Source of the DNA: Bacteroides cutis
Lineage (GTDB): Bacteria > Bacteroidota > Bacteroidia > Bacteroidales > Bacteroidaceae
Direction of reading: 5' to 3'
DNA length: 64,000 nt
NCBI RefSeq assembly: GCF_900241005.1
Contig: NZ_OEST01000002.1
Location: 248,001-312,000 of the forward strand
The translations under genes were made by a program, and so were the position numbers. Positions 8,690 through 17,261 of this stretch are shown in pieces. The notes under the pieces are model-generated. The model searched no databases. It had not been told where the DNA came from and saw only the letters and a program-made list of their open reading frames with translations. Positions within the stretch are counted from its first letter, which is position 1. Each line of letters starts with the position of its first letter.

Positions 8690-9409
8690 ATGTTGGCAGG
8701 CAAGGTGGCAATTATTACCGGTTGCAGTCGTGGTATTGGTCGTGCCATTATGGAAACATTTGCCCGAAATGGTGCTGTCGTTTATGCGGTAGATCTGATG
8801 GAAGGTGGTATGGATGATGTTGCAAGTGATAGAATTATCCCTTGCTATTTTGATATCTGTGATACAAAGGCAATTGTAGCTCTTGTTCAGCGTGTAAAGA
8901 AAGAACAAGGTAAAATTGATATATTGGTAAATAATGCGGGCATTATGTTGGATTCACTTATCCCAATGGTCACGGATTCCCAAATACAAAAGACATTTGA
9001 AGTTAATGTATTTGCCATGATGCATTTCATTCAATATGTTTCAAAGGTTATGAAACGTCAGCATTCAGGATCTATTGTGAATGCAGCTTCAATTATGGGT
9101 ATAAGTGGCAACTATGCTCAAATGGTGTATGCAGCCAGTAAAGGGGCAGTTATCGCTTTGACGAAATCAGCGGCAAAAGAACTTGCTAAAGATGGAATTA
9201 GAGTGAATGCTGTTGCGCCAGGTACTATAAATACATCATTATTGCAAAAAACACCCGAAGAAACTTTAGATAAGATAAAATCCAGAATTTATTGGGGACA
9301 ATTAGGTACTCCTGAAGAGGTAGCAAATGCCTATATGTTTCTTGCTTCGGATTTATCATCGTATATCTCTGGACAGATTTTAGGTGTAGATGGAATGATG
9401 ATTAATTAA
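8690..9409 (+). CDS. 3-oxoacyl-ACP reductase-like SDR (FabG family)
   Basis: Classical short-chain dehydrogenase of 239 aa. Residues 11-17 (GCSRGIG) bind NAD(P), NNAG is at 81-84, and the catalytic Ser134, Tyr147 and Lys151 are all present. FabG-type enzymes reduce 3-oxoacyl-ACP to (R)-3-hydroxyacyl-ACP, which fits the ACP gene just upstream. The ATG at 8690 directly follows the ACP stop codon and gives the standard MLAGKVAIITG N-terminus; an in-frame ATG at 8675 would add five residues and overlap the ACP gene by 14 bp. Substrate is inferred from context; a sugar or short-chain keto substrate is possible. Confidence 0.85.
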   Translation: MLAGKVAIITGCSRGIGRAIMETFARNGAVVYAVDLMEGGMDDVASDRIIPCYFDICDTKAIVALVQRVKKEQGKIDILVNNAGIMLDSLIPMVTDSQIQKTFEVNVFAMMHFIQYVSKVMKRQHSGSIVNAASIMGISGNYAQMVYAASKGAVIALTKSAAKELAKDGIRVNAVAPGTINTSLLQKTPEETLDKIKSRIYWGQLGTPEEVANAYMFLASDLSSYISGQILGVDGMMIN

Positions 9410-9433
9410 ATAGATATATTTCAAGTATACTGG

Positions 9434-10837
9434 ATGTTCGATTTAGATAAATATAAGGATAATACAGCTGTCATTACCGACCGTGACGAGGTGTTGACTT
9501 ATGGACAGGTAGCGGAAGAAGTGGAGAACTTTGCCGTTCATTATAAAGGTGGGTTTGTTTTTACGCTTTGTGAGAATCTTCTTGGTGCTTTTATCGGTTA
9601 TGTGGCTTGTATGAACAGACATATTCCGCAGGTGCTTTTGGATGGTAGTAAGGATTTAGAGTTGGTTCAAAGACTCATTGGAATCTATCAGCCGGAGTAT
9701 ATATGGATGCCATCGGTTCGTGCGAATGAAATCGGTGGAAAGAGTATATATACTTATCAGGAGTATTCTCTTCAGTTGATGGCTTATGATGAGCCCTTGA
9801 CCGATAAAGCTATTAATCCGGATCTGCTTCTATGTCTTACGACATCAGGGAGTACCGGTTCTCCTAAATTGGTGAGATTGTCTGAACAAAATCTTAAGAG
9901 TAATGCAGAATCAATTGCCGATTATTTAAAAATTACATCCGATGAGCGTCCGGTGACTTCATTGCCAATGTATTATAGTTATGGCATGTCGGTCATTAAC
10001 AGTCATTTAATTAAGGGAGCTACCATTTTACTTACTGATAAAGCTGTGATGCAACGTGAGTTTTGGACTTTCATCAAGGAACAGAAAGCTACTTCCATTG
10101 CAGGGGTACCTTATACTTACGAAATGTTGAAGCGACTGCGTTTTTTCCGTATGGAATTACCGGAATTGAAGACAATGATTCAGGCAGGAGGTAAATTGAA
10201 TGTTACTTACGTGAAAGAATATGTAGATTTTGCCAAACAGAATAATAAAGAATTCATTGTGATGTATGGGCAGACAGAGGCAGCTCCAAGAATGTCTTAT
10301 CTGCCGTTTGATAAGGCGATTGAGAAGAATGCTTCAATCGGCATTGCCATACCAGGAGGGCAGCTTTGTATAGTGGATACTAATGGCAAAAGTATAAAAG
10401 AGCCGGAAGTGGAAGGGGAACTTGTATATAAAGGTGCGAATGTTTGCTTGGGTTATGCGGAAGAACGTATGGATCTTGGAAAAGGTGATGAAAATTGTGG
10501 TGAACTTCATACAGGTGACATTGCCAAATTTGATGCAGATGGTTTTTTCTACATTACCGGCCGCATGAAGCGTTTCGTGAAAATTTGGGGGAATCGGACT
10601 AATCTTGATGCCATTGAGCAATTGGTAAAAGCCATAACTCCTAATTGCGCTTGTGGAGGGGTGGATGATTTGATTACTGTTTTTGTGACAGAAAATGGAC
10701 TTGAGGAGAAAATTAAGGTTTTACTCGTAGAGAAGACTGGTTTTAATCCGCGTGCTTTTACTGTAAAAAAGATTGATACTATACCTGTTAAAACAAATGG
10801 AAAAATAGATTATCCTGAGCTTCAGAAAATGTTATGA
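9434..10837 (+). CDS. AMP-forming acyl ligase (ANL superfamily)
   Basis: Adenylate-forming ligase of 467 aa that would activate a carboxylic acid with ATP and load it onto the phosphopantetheine of the nearby ACP or onto CoA. The P-loop-like core LTTSGSTGSPK is at about residues 136-146, the YGQTEAAPR motif near 277-285, the LHTGDIAKFD hinge Asp region near 359-368, and the C-terminal catalytic Lys457 in KTNGKIDYPEL. It is somewhat shorter than typical 500-550-aa acyl-CoA synthetases, mainly in the N-terminal domain. Its stop overlaps the luxE-like start as ATGA. The acyl substrate cannot be read from the sequence. Confidence 0.87.
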   Translation: MFDLDKYKDNTAVITDRDEVLTYGQVAEEVENFAVHYKGGFVFTLCENLLGAFIGYVACMNRHIPQVLLDGSKDLELVQRLIGIYQPEYIWMPSVRANEIGGKSIYTYQEYSLQLMAYDEPLTDKAINPDLLLCLTTSGSTGSPKLVRLSEQNLKSNAESIADYLKITSDERPVTSLPMYYSYGMSVINSHLIKGATILLTDKAVMQREFWTFIKEQKATSIAGVPYTYEMLKRLRFFRMELPELKTMIQAGGKLNVTYVKEYVDFAKQNNKEFIVMYGQTEAAPRMSYLPFDKAIEKNASIGIAIPGGQLCIVDTNGKSIKEPEVEGELVYKGANVCLGYAEERMDLGKGDENCGELHTGDIAKFDADGFFYITGRMKRFVKIWGNRTNLDAIEQLVKAITPNCACGGVDDLITVFVTENGLEEKIKVLLVEKTGFNPRAFTVKKIDTIPVKTNGKIDYPELQKML

Positions 10838-11925
10838 TAATGAACATAAATGAAATACTTGAAATAGCTCCGTATTCACTGGACAGAGGACAGAAGCATC
10901 AACTTTTGAACGAACGCTTGCGTGAGCTTACACGTAAGCATTATAATCAGTGTGAGGCTTATCGTAGAATGATGGATGCTCGTGGGTTGGATATAAGTAA
11001 TCTGCCTGACTATGAGCTGTTGCCGTATTTACCGGTACGATTATTTAAAGAGTTTGAACTTCGTTCGTGTGAGAAAAGCGAGGTAGTCAAAACTATGACT
11101 TCCAGTGGGACTACAGGTCAACAAGTCTCACGTATTTTTCTTGACCGTGAGACCAGTAGCGCACAACAGAAATGTCTGACAAAGATTGTGAGTCATTTCC
11201 TTGGAACAAAGCGTGTTCCGATGTTGATCCTTGATTCTACGGCTGTTGTTAAAAACCGCAATATGTTCTCTGCCCGTGGTGCTGGTATACTTGGTTTTTC
11301 CATGTTCGGCAACAAACGTCAATATGCACTCAACGAAGATATGGAACTTGATGTTGAGGGAATGAAAGAATTTCTCGAAGCTAACAAAGGAGAAACGATC
11401 TTTATGTTCGGTTTCACGTTTATGATTTGGCAACACTTTTATAAGAAGCTGCTTGAGAGTGGATATAAGCCTGATTTGAGTAAGGGAATCCTGATTCATG
11501 GTGGCGGTTGGAAGAAGCTTGTAACGGAGAAGGTCTCTCCGGAAGAATACAAGAATAGTCTGAATGAGGTGTGTGGAATCTTGCCTGATAATGTACATGA
11601 CTATTACGGCATGGTTGAACAAACCGGTTGTATTTATATGGAATGCAAGTATGGTCATCTGCATACAAGTATATTCAGTGATGTGTTGATTCGTAGGCCT
11701 TTTGATTTTTCATTGGCTGAAATTGGAGAGAAAGGTCTGATTGAAGTGGTAAGTACACTTCCAGAATCATATCCGGGTCATGTACTTTTAACCGAAGATG
11801 AAGGGATGATTTTAGGTGAGGATGATTGTCCGTGTGGACTTAAAGGTAAGTATTTCAAAATAGAAGGTCGAATTAAAAATGCGGAAATCCGCGGATGTAG
11901 TGATACCTATGCTGCCAAATTCTAA
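10834..11925 (+). CDS. LuxE-like acyl-protein synthetase
   Basis: A 363-aa member of the LuxE family. In luminous bacteria LuxE activates a fatty acid as acyl-AMP and passes it to the reductase LuxC (family knowledge). The AMP-binding motif TSSGTTGQ is at residues 89-96. Other family regions visible are YYGMVEQTGCIYMEC, near residues 253-267, and the C-terminal GRIKNAEIRGCSDTY. It overlaps the ligase upstream by 4 bp and the LuxC-like gene downstream by 47 bp, the organisation expected for a subunit pair. No luxA, luxB or luxD is present, so luminescence is excluded on gene content. The aldehyde product would serve the glycan locus, but its fate is unknown. Confidence 0.82.
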   Translation: MIMNINEILEIAPYSLDRGQKHQLLNERLRELTRKHYNQCEAYRRMMDARGLDISNLPDYELLPYLPVRLFKEFELRSCEKSEVVKTMTSSGTTGQQVSRIFLDRETSSAQQKCLTKIVSHFLGTKRVPMLILDSTAVVKNRNMFSARGAGILGFSMFGNKRQYALNEDMELDVEGMKEFLEANKGETIFMFGFTFMIWQHFYKKLLESGYKPDLSKGILIHGGGWKKLVTEKVSPEEYKNSLNEVCGILPDNVHDYYGMVEQTGCIYMECKYGHLHTSIFSDVLIRRPFDFSLAEIGEKGLIEVVSTLPESYPGHVLLTEDEGMILGEDDCPCGLKGKYFKIEGRIKNAEIRGCSDTYAAKF

Positions 11926-13117
11926 TTTTACATTGCTTTATCCTGCTCAGATTGATTGGAAGAAGTTTTTGGAATATCGTCCGGATATACCATTTTCAGA
12001 TAAAGTTATTGAGTTTCTGAATATATTGTCAGGAGCATTGCTCAAAGATCGTAGTAGTCGTCTGTATCCGGATGTAATTACGTTTGCTTTTTTCTGCAGA
12101 AAGGCAAATCTGCAAAAATTGATGAGTGAATACGTTCGTAAGGATGAATTGCGTTTAGGGAGAGGGCTTCTCTTTCATATTGCACCATCCAATGTTCCTA
12201 TTAATTTTGGTTATTCATTGGTAGCAGGTCTTTTATCCGGTAATACCAATATTGTTCGTGTGAGCTCAAAACAATTCCCGCAGGTAGATTTAATTATCAA
12301 ACATTTGTATGAGATACTGAAAAGTGAGTTATATGATGAAGTTGCTAGTCGTATTGTTTTGGTACGCTACGACCGAACTTCAGATGCAAGTACATACTTT
12401 TCATCTATTGCCAATGTGCGTGTGATTTGGGGAGGGGATACAACTATAGCTACAATTCGTCAGAGTGCACTACCTGCACGTTCTTTTGATGTTTGTTTTG
12501 CTGATAGATATTCTATTGCGGCTATAAATCCAACAGCTATAATGTCGGCTACAGATGTTGAAATGAAGAGACTTGCAGAAGCACTTTATAATGACACATA
12601 TCTGTTTGACCAGAATGCTTGTTCTGCTCCCCATACTATTTTTTGGCTTTCTGCAGATTGTCTGGAAGTAGCCAAAGAACGTTTTTGGAATATTTTTCAT
12701 GACTATGTTTCATCCAAGTATCAGTTGCAGGCAGTCATGAGTGTTGATAAGCTCACAGCTTTCTATCGTCAGGCTATATGTATGAATGTTAAGATGCAAG
12801 ATATACCTGATAATCTGGTGTTCCGTACAGAATTAAGCGAGTTACCAAAGAATATTGAAGAGTTCCGTTGCGCCTGTGGCTATTTTTCAGAGAAAACGAT
12901 TGGGACAATTGACGAAATAGCATCAATTGTTACCGTCAAATATCAAACTCTTGGATACTATGGTTTTAAAAAGGAAGAACTTGTTGATTTTGTTCGACGT
13001 AATCGCTTTTTAGGTCTTGATCGTATAGTACCCATAGGTGAAACTACGAATTTTGCATTGACTTGGGATGGATATAATTTGATAGATACGTTTAGTAGGC
13101 TTCCTAGTGTTTTATGA
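11879..13117 (+). CDS. LuxC-like acyl-CoA/acyl-protein reductase
   Basis: A 412-aa protein of the LuxC acyl reductase family, an aldehyde-dehydrogenase-fold enzyme that reduces an enzyme-bound acyl thioester to aldehyde with NADPH. The nucleophile is most likely Cys248 in FDQNACSAPH. The HIAPSNVPINFGYSL region near residue 100 and SGNTNIVRVSSKQFP near 120-134 are family landmarks. The start is ambiguous: ATG 11879 overlaps luxE by 47 bp, while ATG 11909 gives a 17-bp overlap and a more LuxC-like N-terminus. It is the last gene before a short spacer with a hairpin and the aminotransferase gene. The partner is presumably the LuxE-like protein encoded upstream. Confidence 0.83.
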   Translation: MRKSADVVIPMLPNSNFTLLYPAQIDWKKFLEYRPDIPFSDKVIEFLNILSGALLKDRSSRLYPDVITFAFFCRKANLQKLMSEYVRKDELRLGRGLLFHIAPSNVPINFGYSLVAGLLSGNTNIVRVSSKQFPQVDLIIKHLYEILKSELYDEVASRIVLVRYDRTSDASTYFSSIANVRVIWGGDTTIATIRQSALPARSFDVCFADRYSIAAINPTAIMSATDVEMKRLAEALYNDTYLFDQNACSAPHTIFWLSADCLEVAKERFWNIFHDYVSSKYQLQAVMSVDKLTAFYRQAICMNVKMQDIPDNLVFRTELSELPKNIEEFRCACGYFSEKTIGTIDEIASIVTVKYQTLGYYGFKKEELVDFVRRNRFLGLDRIVPIGETTNFALTWDGYNLIDTFSRLPSVL

Positions 13118-13158
13118 TGAAGTATTATATATTTATTTCCTGATTTCTCTTTTATAGA

Positions 13159-13177
13159 CTATCCCTCCCCGGGATAG
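13159..13177 (+). terminator. Hairpin between LuxC-like gene and aminotransferase gene
   Basis: A perfect 7-bp stem (CTATCCC/GGGATAG) with a TCCCC loop lies in the 87-bp spacer. The nearest T-run starts about 15 nt later, so it is a weak or atypical terminator, or an RNA processing or binding element. Confidence 0.4.
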
Positions 13178-13204
13178 CCCTAATCAATACATATTTTTTT
13201 AATC

Positions 13205-14425
13205 ATGAAAATACCATTTTCTCCTCCTTACATTGATGATACTGTCATCAATGAGGTGGTTGATTCATTGCGTTCGGGCTGGATTACTTCCGGTCCTAAA
13301 GTAAAAGCTTTAGAGGAAGAAATAAAATCTTTCTCAGGTGCGAAAGAAGTGCTTTGTGTGAATTCCTGGACTTCGGGAGCCATTATGATGCTTCGTTGGC
13401 TGGGAGTGAAAGCGGATGATGAAGTAATTGTTCCGGCTTACACATATAGTGCTACGGCATTGGCTGTGCTCCATGCGGGTGCAAAGCCTGTTATGGTGGA
13501 CTCGGGTAAGGACTTCAATATATCTGTAGATGCTATCCGTAAGGCGATTACTCCCCAAACAAAGGCAATTATTCCGGTGGATATAGCAGGTTTTCCTTGC
13601 GATTATGACAAAATTATGAAACTGGTAAATGAACCTGAAATACGGAAGATGTTCAAAGCAGAAAGTGCTGTACAGGAGAAACTGGGACGTATTCTTGTGA
13701 TGAATGATGCCGCACATTCGTTGGGGGCTTATTATAGTAAGAACCAACGTACAGGTTGTGAGACGGATGTCGCTATCTTCTCACTTCATGCGGTGAAGAA
13801 TGTGACGACTGCCGAGGGTGGAGCTATTTGTTTGAACCTGCCTGCGCCTTTTGATAATTCGGAACTTTATAAGGAGTTGCGGATGATGAGTTTGAATTGC
13901 CAGACAAAAGATGCTTTCTCTAAATCAAAGGCTGGTGGTTGGCGTTACGATATTGTAGGATTGGGGATGAAGGTAAATATGGCGGATGTGAATGCTGCCA
14001 TCGGACTTGCCCAGATACGGGAATATCCGAAGCTGCTGAAGGAACGTAAGAGAGTATTCGATACTTATACGGAAGCTTTCAAGGAATGTGACTGGGCAAT
14101 CGTTCCTCCTTCGATAGAGGGGGAGAAAGAGAGCTCTTACCATATTTATGCATTGCGCATCAAGGACTTTACGGAAAAACAACGCGACCGGATGATTGAT
14201 GAAATTGCTAAAAGCGAGGTTGCCGTGAATGTGCATTTTATTCCGATGCCTATGCTCTCGTTCTTTAAATCTTTGGGATATGATATCAATGAGTATCCTC
14301 AGGCATACGAGAATTTCAAGAGTGAAATATCTTTGCCCATCTATCCCCAGTTGGACGATGAGAAGTTGAATTTTATCATTAAGACTGTAATGGCGGCTTA
14401 TCAGTCGGTTGTAAGTATTAAGTAA
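13205..14425 (+). CDS. wcfR: PLP-dependent sugar aminotransferase, WcfR-like (DegT/DnrJ/EryC1/StrS)
   Basis: Aminotransferase of 406 aa that transfers an amino group to a 4-keto-6-deoxy nucleotide sugar. Asp168 in NDAAHS contacts the PLP pyridine nitrogen and Lys198 in SLHAVKNVTTAEGG forms the Schiff base. In B. fragilis the adjacent WcfR-WcfS pair makes and transfers 2-acetamido-4-amino-2,4,6-trideoxygalactose to undecaprenyl phosphate (family knowledge). The same two-gene arrangement at the 3' end of the locus supports that assignment, with 4-amino transfer inferred. Its stop overlaps the next start as TAATG. The gene is visibly richer in G+C than the upstream block, suggesting it belongs to a conserved end of the locus. 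A PerA-type role with the Gmd product is the alternative. Confidence 0.8.
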   Translation: MKIPFSPPYIDDTVINEVVDSLRSGWITSGPKVKALEEEIKSFSGAKEVLCVNSWTSGAIMMLRWLGVKADDEVIVPAYTYSATALAVLHAGAKPVMVDSGKDFNISVDAIRKAITPQTKAIIPVDIAGFPCDYDKIMKLVNEPEIRKMFKAESAVQEKLGRILVMNDAAHSLGAYYSKNQRTGCETDVAIFSLHAVKNVTTAEGGAICLNLPAPFDNSELYKELRMMSLNCQTKDAFSKSKAGGWRYDIVGLGMKVNMADVNAAIGLAQIREYPKLLKERKRVFDTYTEAFKECDWAIVPPSIEGEKESSYHIYALRIKDFTEKQRDRMIDEIAKSEVAVNVHFIPMPMLSFFKSLGYDINEYPQAYENFKSEISLPIYPQLDDEKLNFIIKTVMAAYQSVVSIK

Positions 14426-15012
14426 TGATTCGCTGCTTTGATGTTCTATTTTCCCTTTTGGGAATTCTGCTGCTTTCTCCTGTTTTTCTTATTCTGTATA
14501 TTTCTATCCGTCTGGAAAGTAAAGGGGGTGGTGTCTATCGTCAGCAGCGTGTGGGGCGTTATGGAAAGGACTTTTATGTCTATAAATTCCGTTCGATGCG
14601 TGTGGGGGCTGACAGGCAGGGTTTGATAACTGTGGGTGGGCGTGATCCCAGAATAACACGTATCGGTTATTTTATCAGAAAATATAAGCTGGATGAATTA
14701 CCTCAGTTGTTCAATGTATTGAAAGGGGATATGAGTTTGGTAGGACCTCGTCCTGAAGTTCGTAAGTATGTAGACTTGTATACGGATGAGCAGAGGAGAG
14801 TTTTATCGGTTCGTCCGGGTATCACCGATTACGCTTCGATAGAATATGTGGATGAAAACAAGATATTAGGTCAGGCGGAAGATGCGGATAAAGCATATCA
14901 GGAGCAGATAATGCCTGATAAGATACGGTATAATATGAGGTATATTGATAACCGTTCCATCAAGGAATATTTCAAGATAATCTTTCTGACATTCCGGAGT
15001 ATTCTACGTTGA
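14425..15012 (+). CDS. wcfS: Initiating undecaprenyl-phosphate sugar-1-phosphate transferase, WcfS-like
   Basis: Small phosphoglycosyl transferase (monotopic PglC/WcaJ catalytic domain type) of 195 aa. It starts repeat-unit synthesis by moving sugar-1-phosphate from UDP-sugar to undecaprenyl phosphate at the inner face of the cytoplasmic membrane. A hydrophobic re-entrant or membrane segment occupies about residues 5-30. The conserved YKFRSM, RKYKLDELPQLFNVLKGDMSLVGPRP with the Asp-Glu catalytic pair, and RPGITDYASI segments are all present. The start overlaps the aminotransferase stop by one base. The donor is probably the 4-amino sugar made by that neighbour, by analogy with WcfR-WcfS. It is the last gene of the polysaccharide operon. 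Confidence 0.87.
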   Translation: MIRCFDVLFSLLGILLLSPVFLILYISIRLESKGGGVYRQQRVGRYGKDFYVYKFRSMRVGADRQGLITVGGRDPRITRIGYFIRKYKLDELPQLFNVLKGDMSLVGPRPEVRKYVDLYTDEQRRVLSVRPGITDYASIEYVDENKILGQAEDADKAYQEQIMPDKIRYNMRYIDNRSIKEYFKIIFLTFRSILR

Positions 15013-15039
15013 TAAGTCGAATGGTTTATAAATAAAGCG

Positions 15040-15078
15040 AATCGTCCCCGGTTCTTCAATGAAGTGCCGGGGACGATT
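15040..15078. terminator. Strong intrinsic terminator ending the polysaccharide operon
   Basis: A perfect 12-bp stem (AATCGTCCCCGG/CCGGGGACGATT) encloses a second 4-bp stem with an AAT loop, followed by GTTTTTATA on the + strand. It lies between two convergent genes and may also stop transcription from the minus strand. Confidence 0.88.
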
Positions 15079-15099
15079 GTTTTTATACTTTGGCTTTAT

Positions 15100-17217
15100 T
15101 TATTTAGCCGGTTTCAGCCATTTATCCAGCCATTCAAAGAAAGTGCGTTGCCAGAGGATGCCATTCTGTGGTTTCAGCACCCAGTGGTTTTCATCGGGAT
15201 AGATGAGCAGTTCGGCAGGAACACCACGCATGACGGCGGCATCGAAAGCTGCCATTGCTTGGTTGGCAAGGATGCGGAAGTCTTTCTCACCGTGGATGCA
15301 GAGGATAGGAGTATCCCATTTATCAACGAACTTATGGGGAGAATTGGCAAAAGTACGTTGAGCAGTGGCATTGTCCTTTTCCCAGTATGCACCGCCCATA
15401 TCCCAATTGGCAAACCATTTCTCTTCGGTTTCCAGATATTGCATTTCCATGTTGAAGATACCGTCATGGGCAATGAATGCCTTGAAACGTTTGTCGTGAT
15501 GTCCGGCAAGCCAATAGACAGAGAAACCGCCGAAGCTGGCACCTACACAACCGAGACGGTCGTTGTCAACAAACGGTTCTTTTGCCATTTCATCGATGGC
15601 AGTGAAATAGTCTCTCATACACTGGCCGCCATAATCACCGCTGATAGCCTCGTTCCATTCCACGCCAAAGCCCGGAAGACCGCGACGGTTGGGAGCTACG
15701 ATGATATAATCGTTGGCTGCCATAATCTGGAAGTTCCAACGGTAACTCCAGAACTGGCTGACAGGACTTTGAGGACCGCCTTCGCAAAAGAGCAGGGTAG
15801 GATACTTCTTGTTCGGGTCGAATTGTGGAGGATAGATAACCCACGTCAACATTTGTTTGCCATCGGTGGTCTTCATCCAGCGGGCTTCTACCTTACCCAT
15901 TTCCAGTTGGTCGTAAATCTGTTTGTTCTCAAACGTCAACTGCTTGGCTTCGGCAATGGTTTCGCCGCTACGTGCATTGTTTACGGCGTAGATTTCGTCG
16001 CCCATACTCATGGAGTGACGTTTGGCTATCACTTTATCACCACAGAGTGCAAGAGAAGCGTAGTCGTACATTCCATCGGTAAGCTGTACCAATTTATCGT
16101 TATCGACCAGATTGATATTATAAATCTGTGTTTCACCATGCCATACTCCGATGAAATAGATACTTTGAGAGTCTTTGTTCCAGAGGAAATTATCTACGTT
16201 TGACTCGAATGCATGGCTTACAAAACGTTTCTCACCGGTTTCGAGATTCATGATGAACAGACGGTTCAAATCGGCTTCGTAACCATCGCGTTCCATACTC
16301 TGCCAAGCAATGTATTTACCGTCGGGAGAGTACTGAGGATTAGTGTCATAACCTTTATTTTCTTCGGTGATGTTTTTTGTCTTTCGAGTGGTAAGATCGT
16401 AGATATAGATATCGGAGTTGGTAGAGACTGCGTATGCCAATCCGGTTTTCTTGCGGCAAGTATAGGCCACTTTGTCGGAAGAAGGACTCCATGCCAACTG
16501 CTCGATACCTCCCCAAGGTTTCATCGGGCTTTCGTAAGGTTCGCCTTCAAGAATGTCTTTTACGTTATTGATGCCGTTACCGTCGAAGTCCGCCACAAAC
16601 GGGTGAGGGGCAGTAGTCACCCATTCGTCCCAATGCTTGTACATCAGATCGGTGACGATGATACCTGTTGCCTTCGGTAAGTCTGGATGCTTGTCGACGG
16701 TGCTTTTTACAGTCTTTACTTGGGCGATGAAAAGTAATTTCTTACCGTCGGGAGAGAAGGAAAAGCCTTCGATATCCCCATCATATTGAGTGAGTTGTTT
16801 GCGGCCACTGCCGTCAGGGTTCATTTCCCACACCTGGCTGCTACCACTCTCGTTACAGAGAAAAGCAAGCTTCTTGCCCTCTTTGATCCAGGTGGGTTGG
16901 CTTTCTTGCCAGTTGTCATGAGTAACTTGCGTGTTACTGCTACCATCGGCATTCATGATGAACAGTTCGTTGTTACTTTTATTTTCCGGTACGCTATAAT
17001 AAGCCACCGAATAGGCTATTTGTTTCTCATCGGGCGATACGGATACACCACCGATACGTCCCATTGCCCAAAGTGCTTCGGGAGTCATGCGCTTGCCTTC
17101 GATCTTGATGTCCGATTGTCCGATGAGTGCCTGATCTTTTTGTCCTGTGTCTTTGGTTCCACCACAGGATGCCAACATGATTGCTGCCGACATAAGTAAT
17201 AGATTTGATTGTTTCAT
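15100..17217 (-). CDS. S9-family prolyl oligopeptidase lipoprotein (dipeptidyl peptidase-like)
   Basis: A 705-aa peptidase with a seven-bladed propeller (repeated FSPDGKK, YSPDGKY, WSPSSDK motifs) and a C-terminal alpha/beta-hydrolase domain. The nucleophile Ser lies in GASFGGFS, the Asp in HGEKDFRI, and the His in DENHWV. The N-terminus MKQSNLLLMSAAIMLASCGG is a lipoprotein signal with Cys18, so it is likely anchored in the envelope and trims oligopeptides. The frame stays open for 103 codons upstream, but the start at 17217 is chosen because of the lipobox and a -7-like box about 27 bp upstream. The upstream extension would overlap the MATE gene and has no homology-like content. Confidence 0.9.
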   Translation of the reverse strand: MKQSNLLLMSAAIMLASCGGTKDTGQKDQALIGQSDIKIEGKRMTPEALWAMGRIGGVSVSPDEKQIAYSVAYYSVPENKSNNELFIMNADGSSNTQVTHDNWQESQPTWIKEGKKLAFLCNESGSSQVWEMNPDGSGRKQLTQYDGDIEGFSFSPDGKKLLFIAQVKTVKSTVDKHPDLPKATGIIVTDLMYKHWDEWVTTAPHPFVADFDGNGINNVKDILEGEPYESPMKPWGGIEQLAWSPSSDKVAYTCRKKTGLAYAVSTNSDIYIYDLTTRKTKNITEENKGYDTNPQYSPDGKYIAWQSMERDGYEADLNRLFIMNLETGEKRFVSHAFESNVDNFLWNKDSQSIYFIGVWHGETQIYNINLVDNDKLVQLTDGMYDYASLALCGDKVIAKRHSMSMGDEIYAVNNARSGETIAEAKQLTFENKQIYDQLEMGKVEARWMKTTDGKQMLTWVIYPPQFDPNKKYPTLLFCEGGPQSPVSQFWSYRWNFQIMAANDYIIVAPNRRGLPGFGVEWNEAISGDYGGQCMRDYFTAIDEMAKEPFVDNDRLGCVGASFGGFSVYWLAGHHDKRFKAFIAHDGIFNMEMQYLETEEKWFANWDMGGAYWEKDNATAQRTFANSPHKFVDKWDTPILCIHGEKDFRILANQAMAAFDAAVMRGVPAELLIYPDENHWVLKPQNGILWQRTFFEWLDKWLKPAK

Positions 17218-17243
17218 ATATGTTTGAAATTTTGTTTTGGTAG

Positions 17244-17251
17244 CGAAGATA
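17244..17251 (-). promoter_or_regulatory. Candidate -7 box for the S9 peptidase gene
   Basis: TATCTTCG on the minus strand is one base from the Bacteroides TAnnTTTG consensus and lies 26 bp before the ATG at 17217. No clear -33 TTTG was found. Confidence 0.4.
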
Positions 17252-17261
17252 GGGAATAAAT

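Noticed and set aside
8449..13117. Bioluminescence or polyketide synthesis as the role of the Lux-type module
   Set aside because: There is no luciferase gene and no ketosynthase or acyltransferase domain.
15064..17199. Three plus-strand open frames opposite the S9 peptidase gene
   Set aside because: They are shadows of the G+C-rich peptidase gene with no family features and no promoter.
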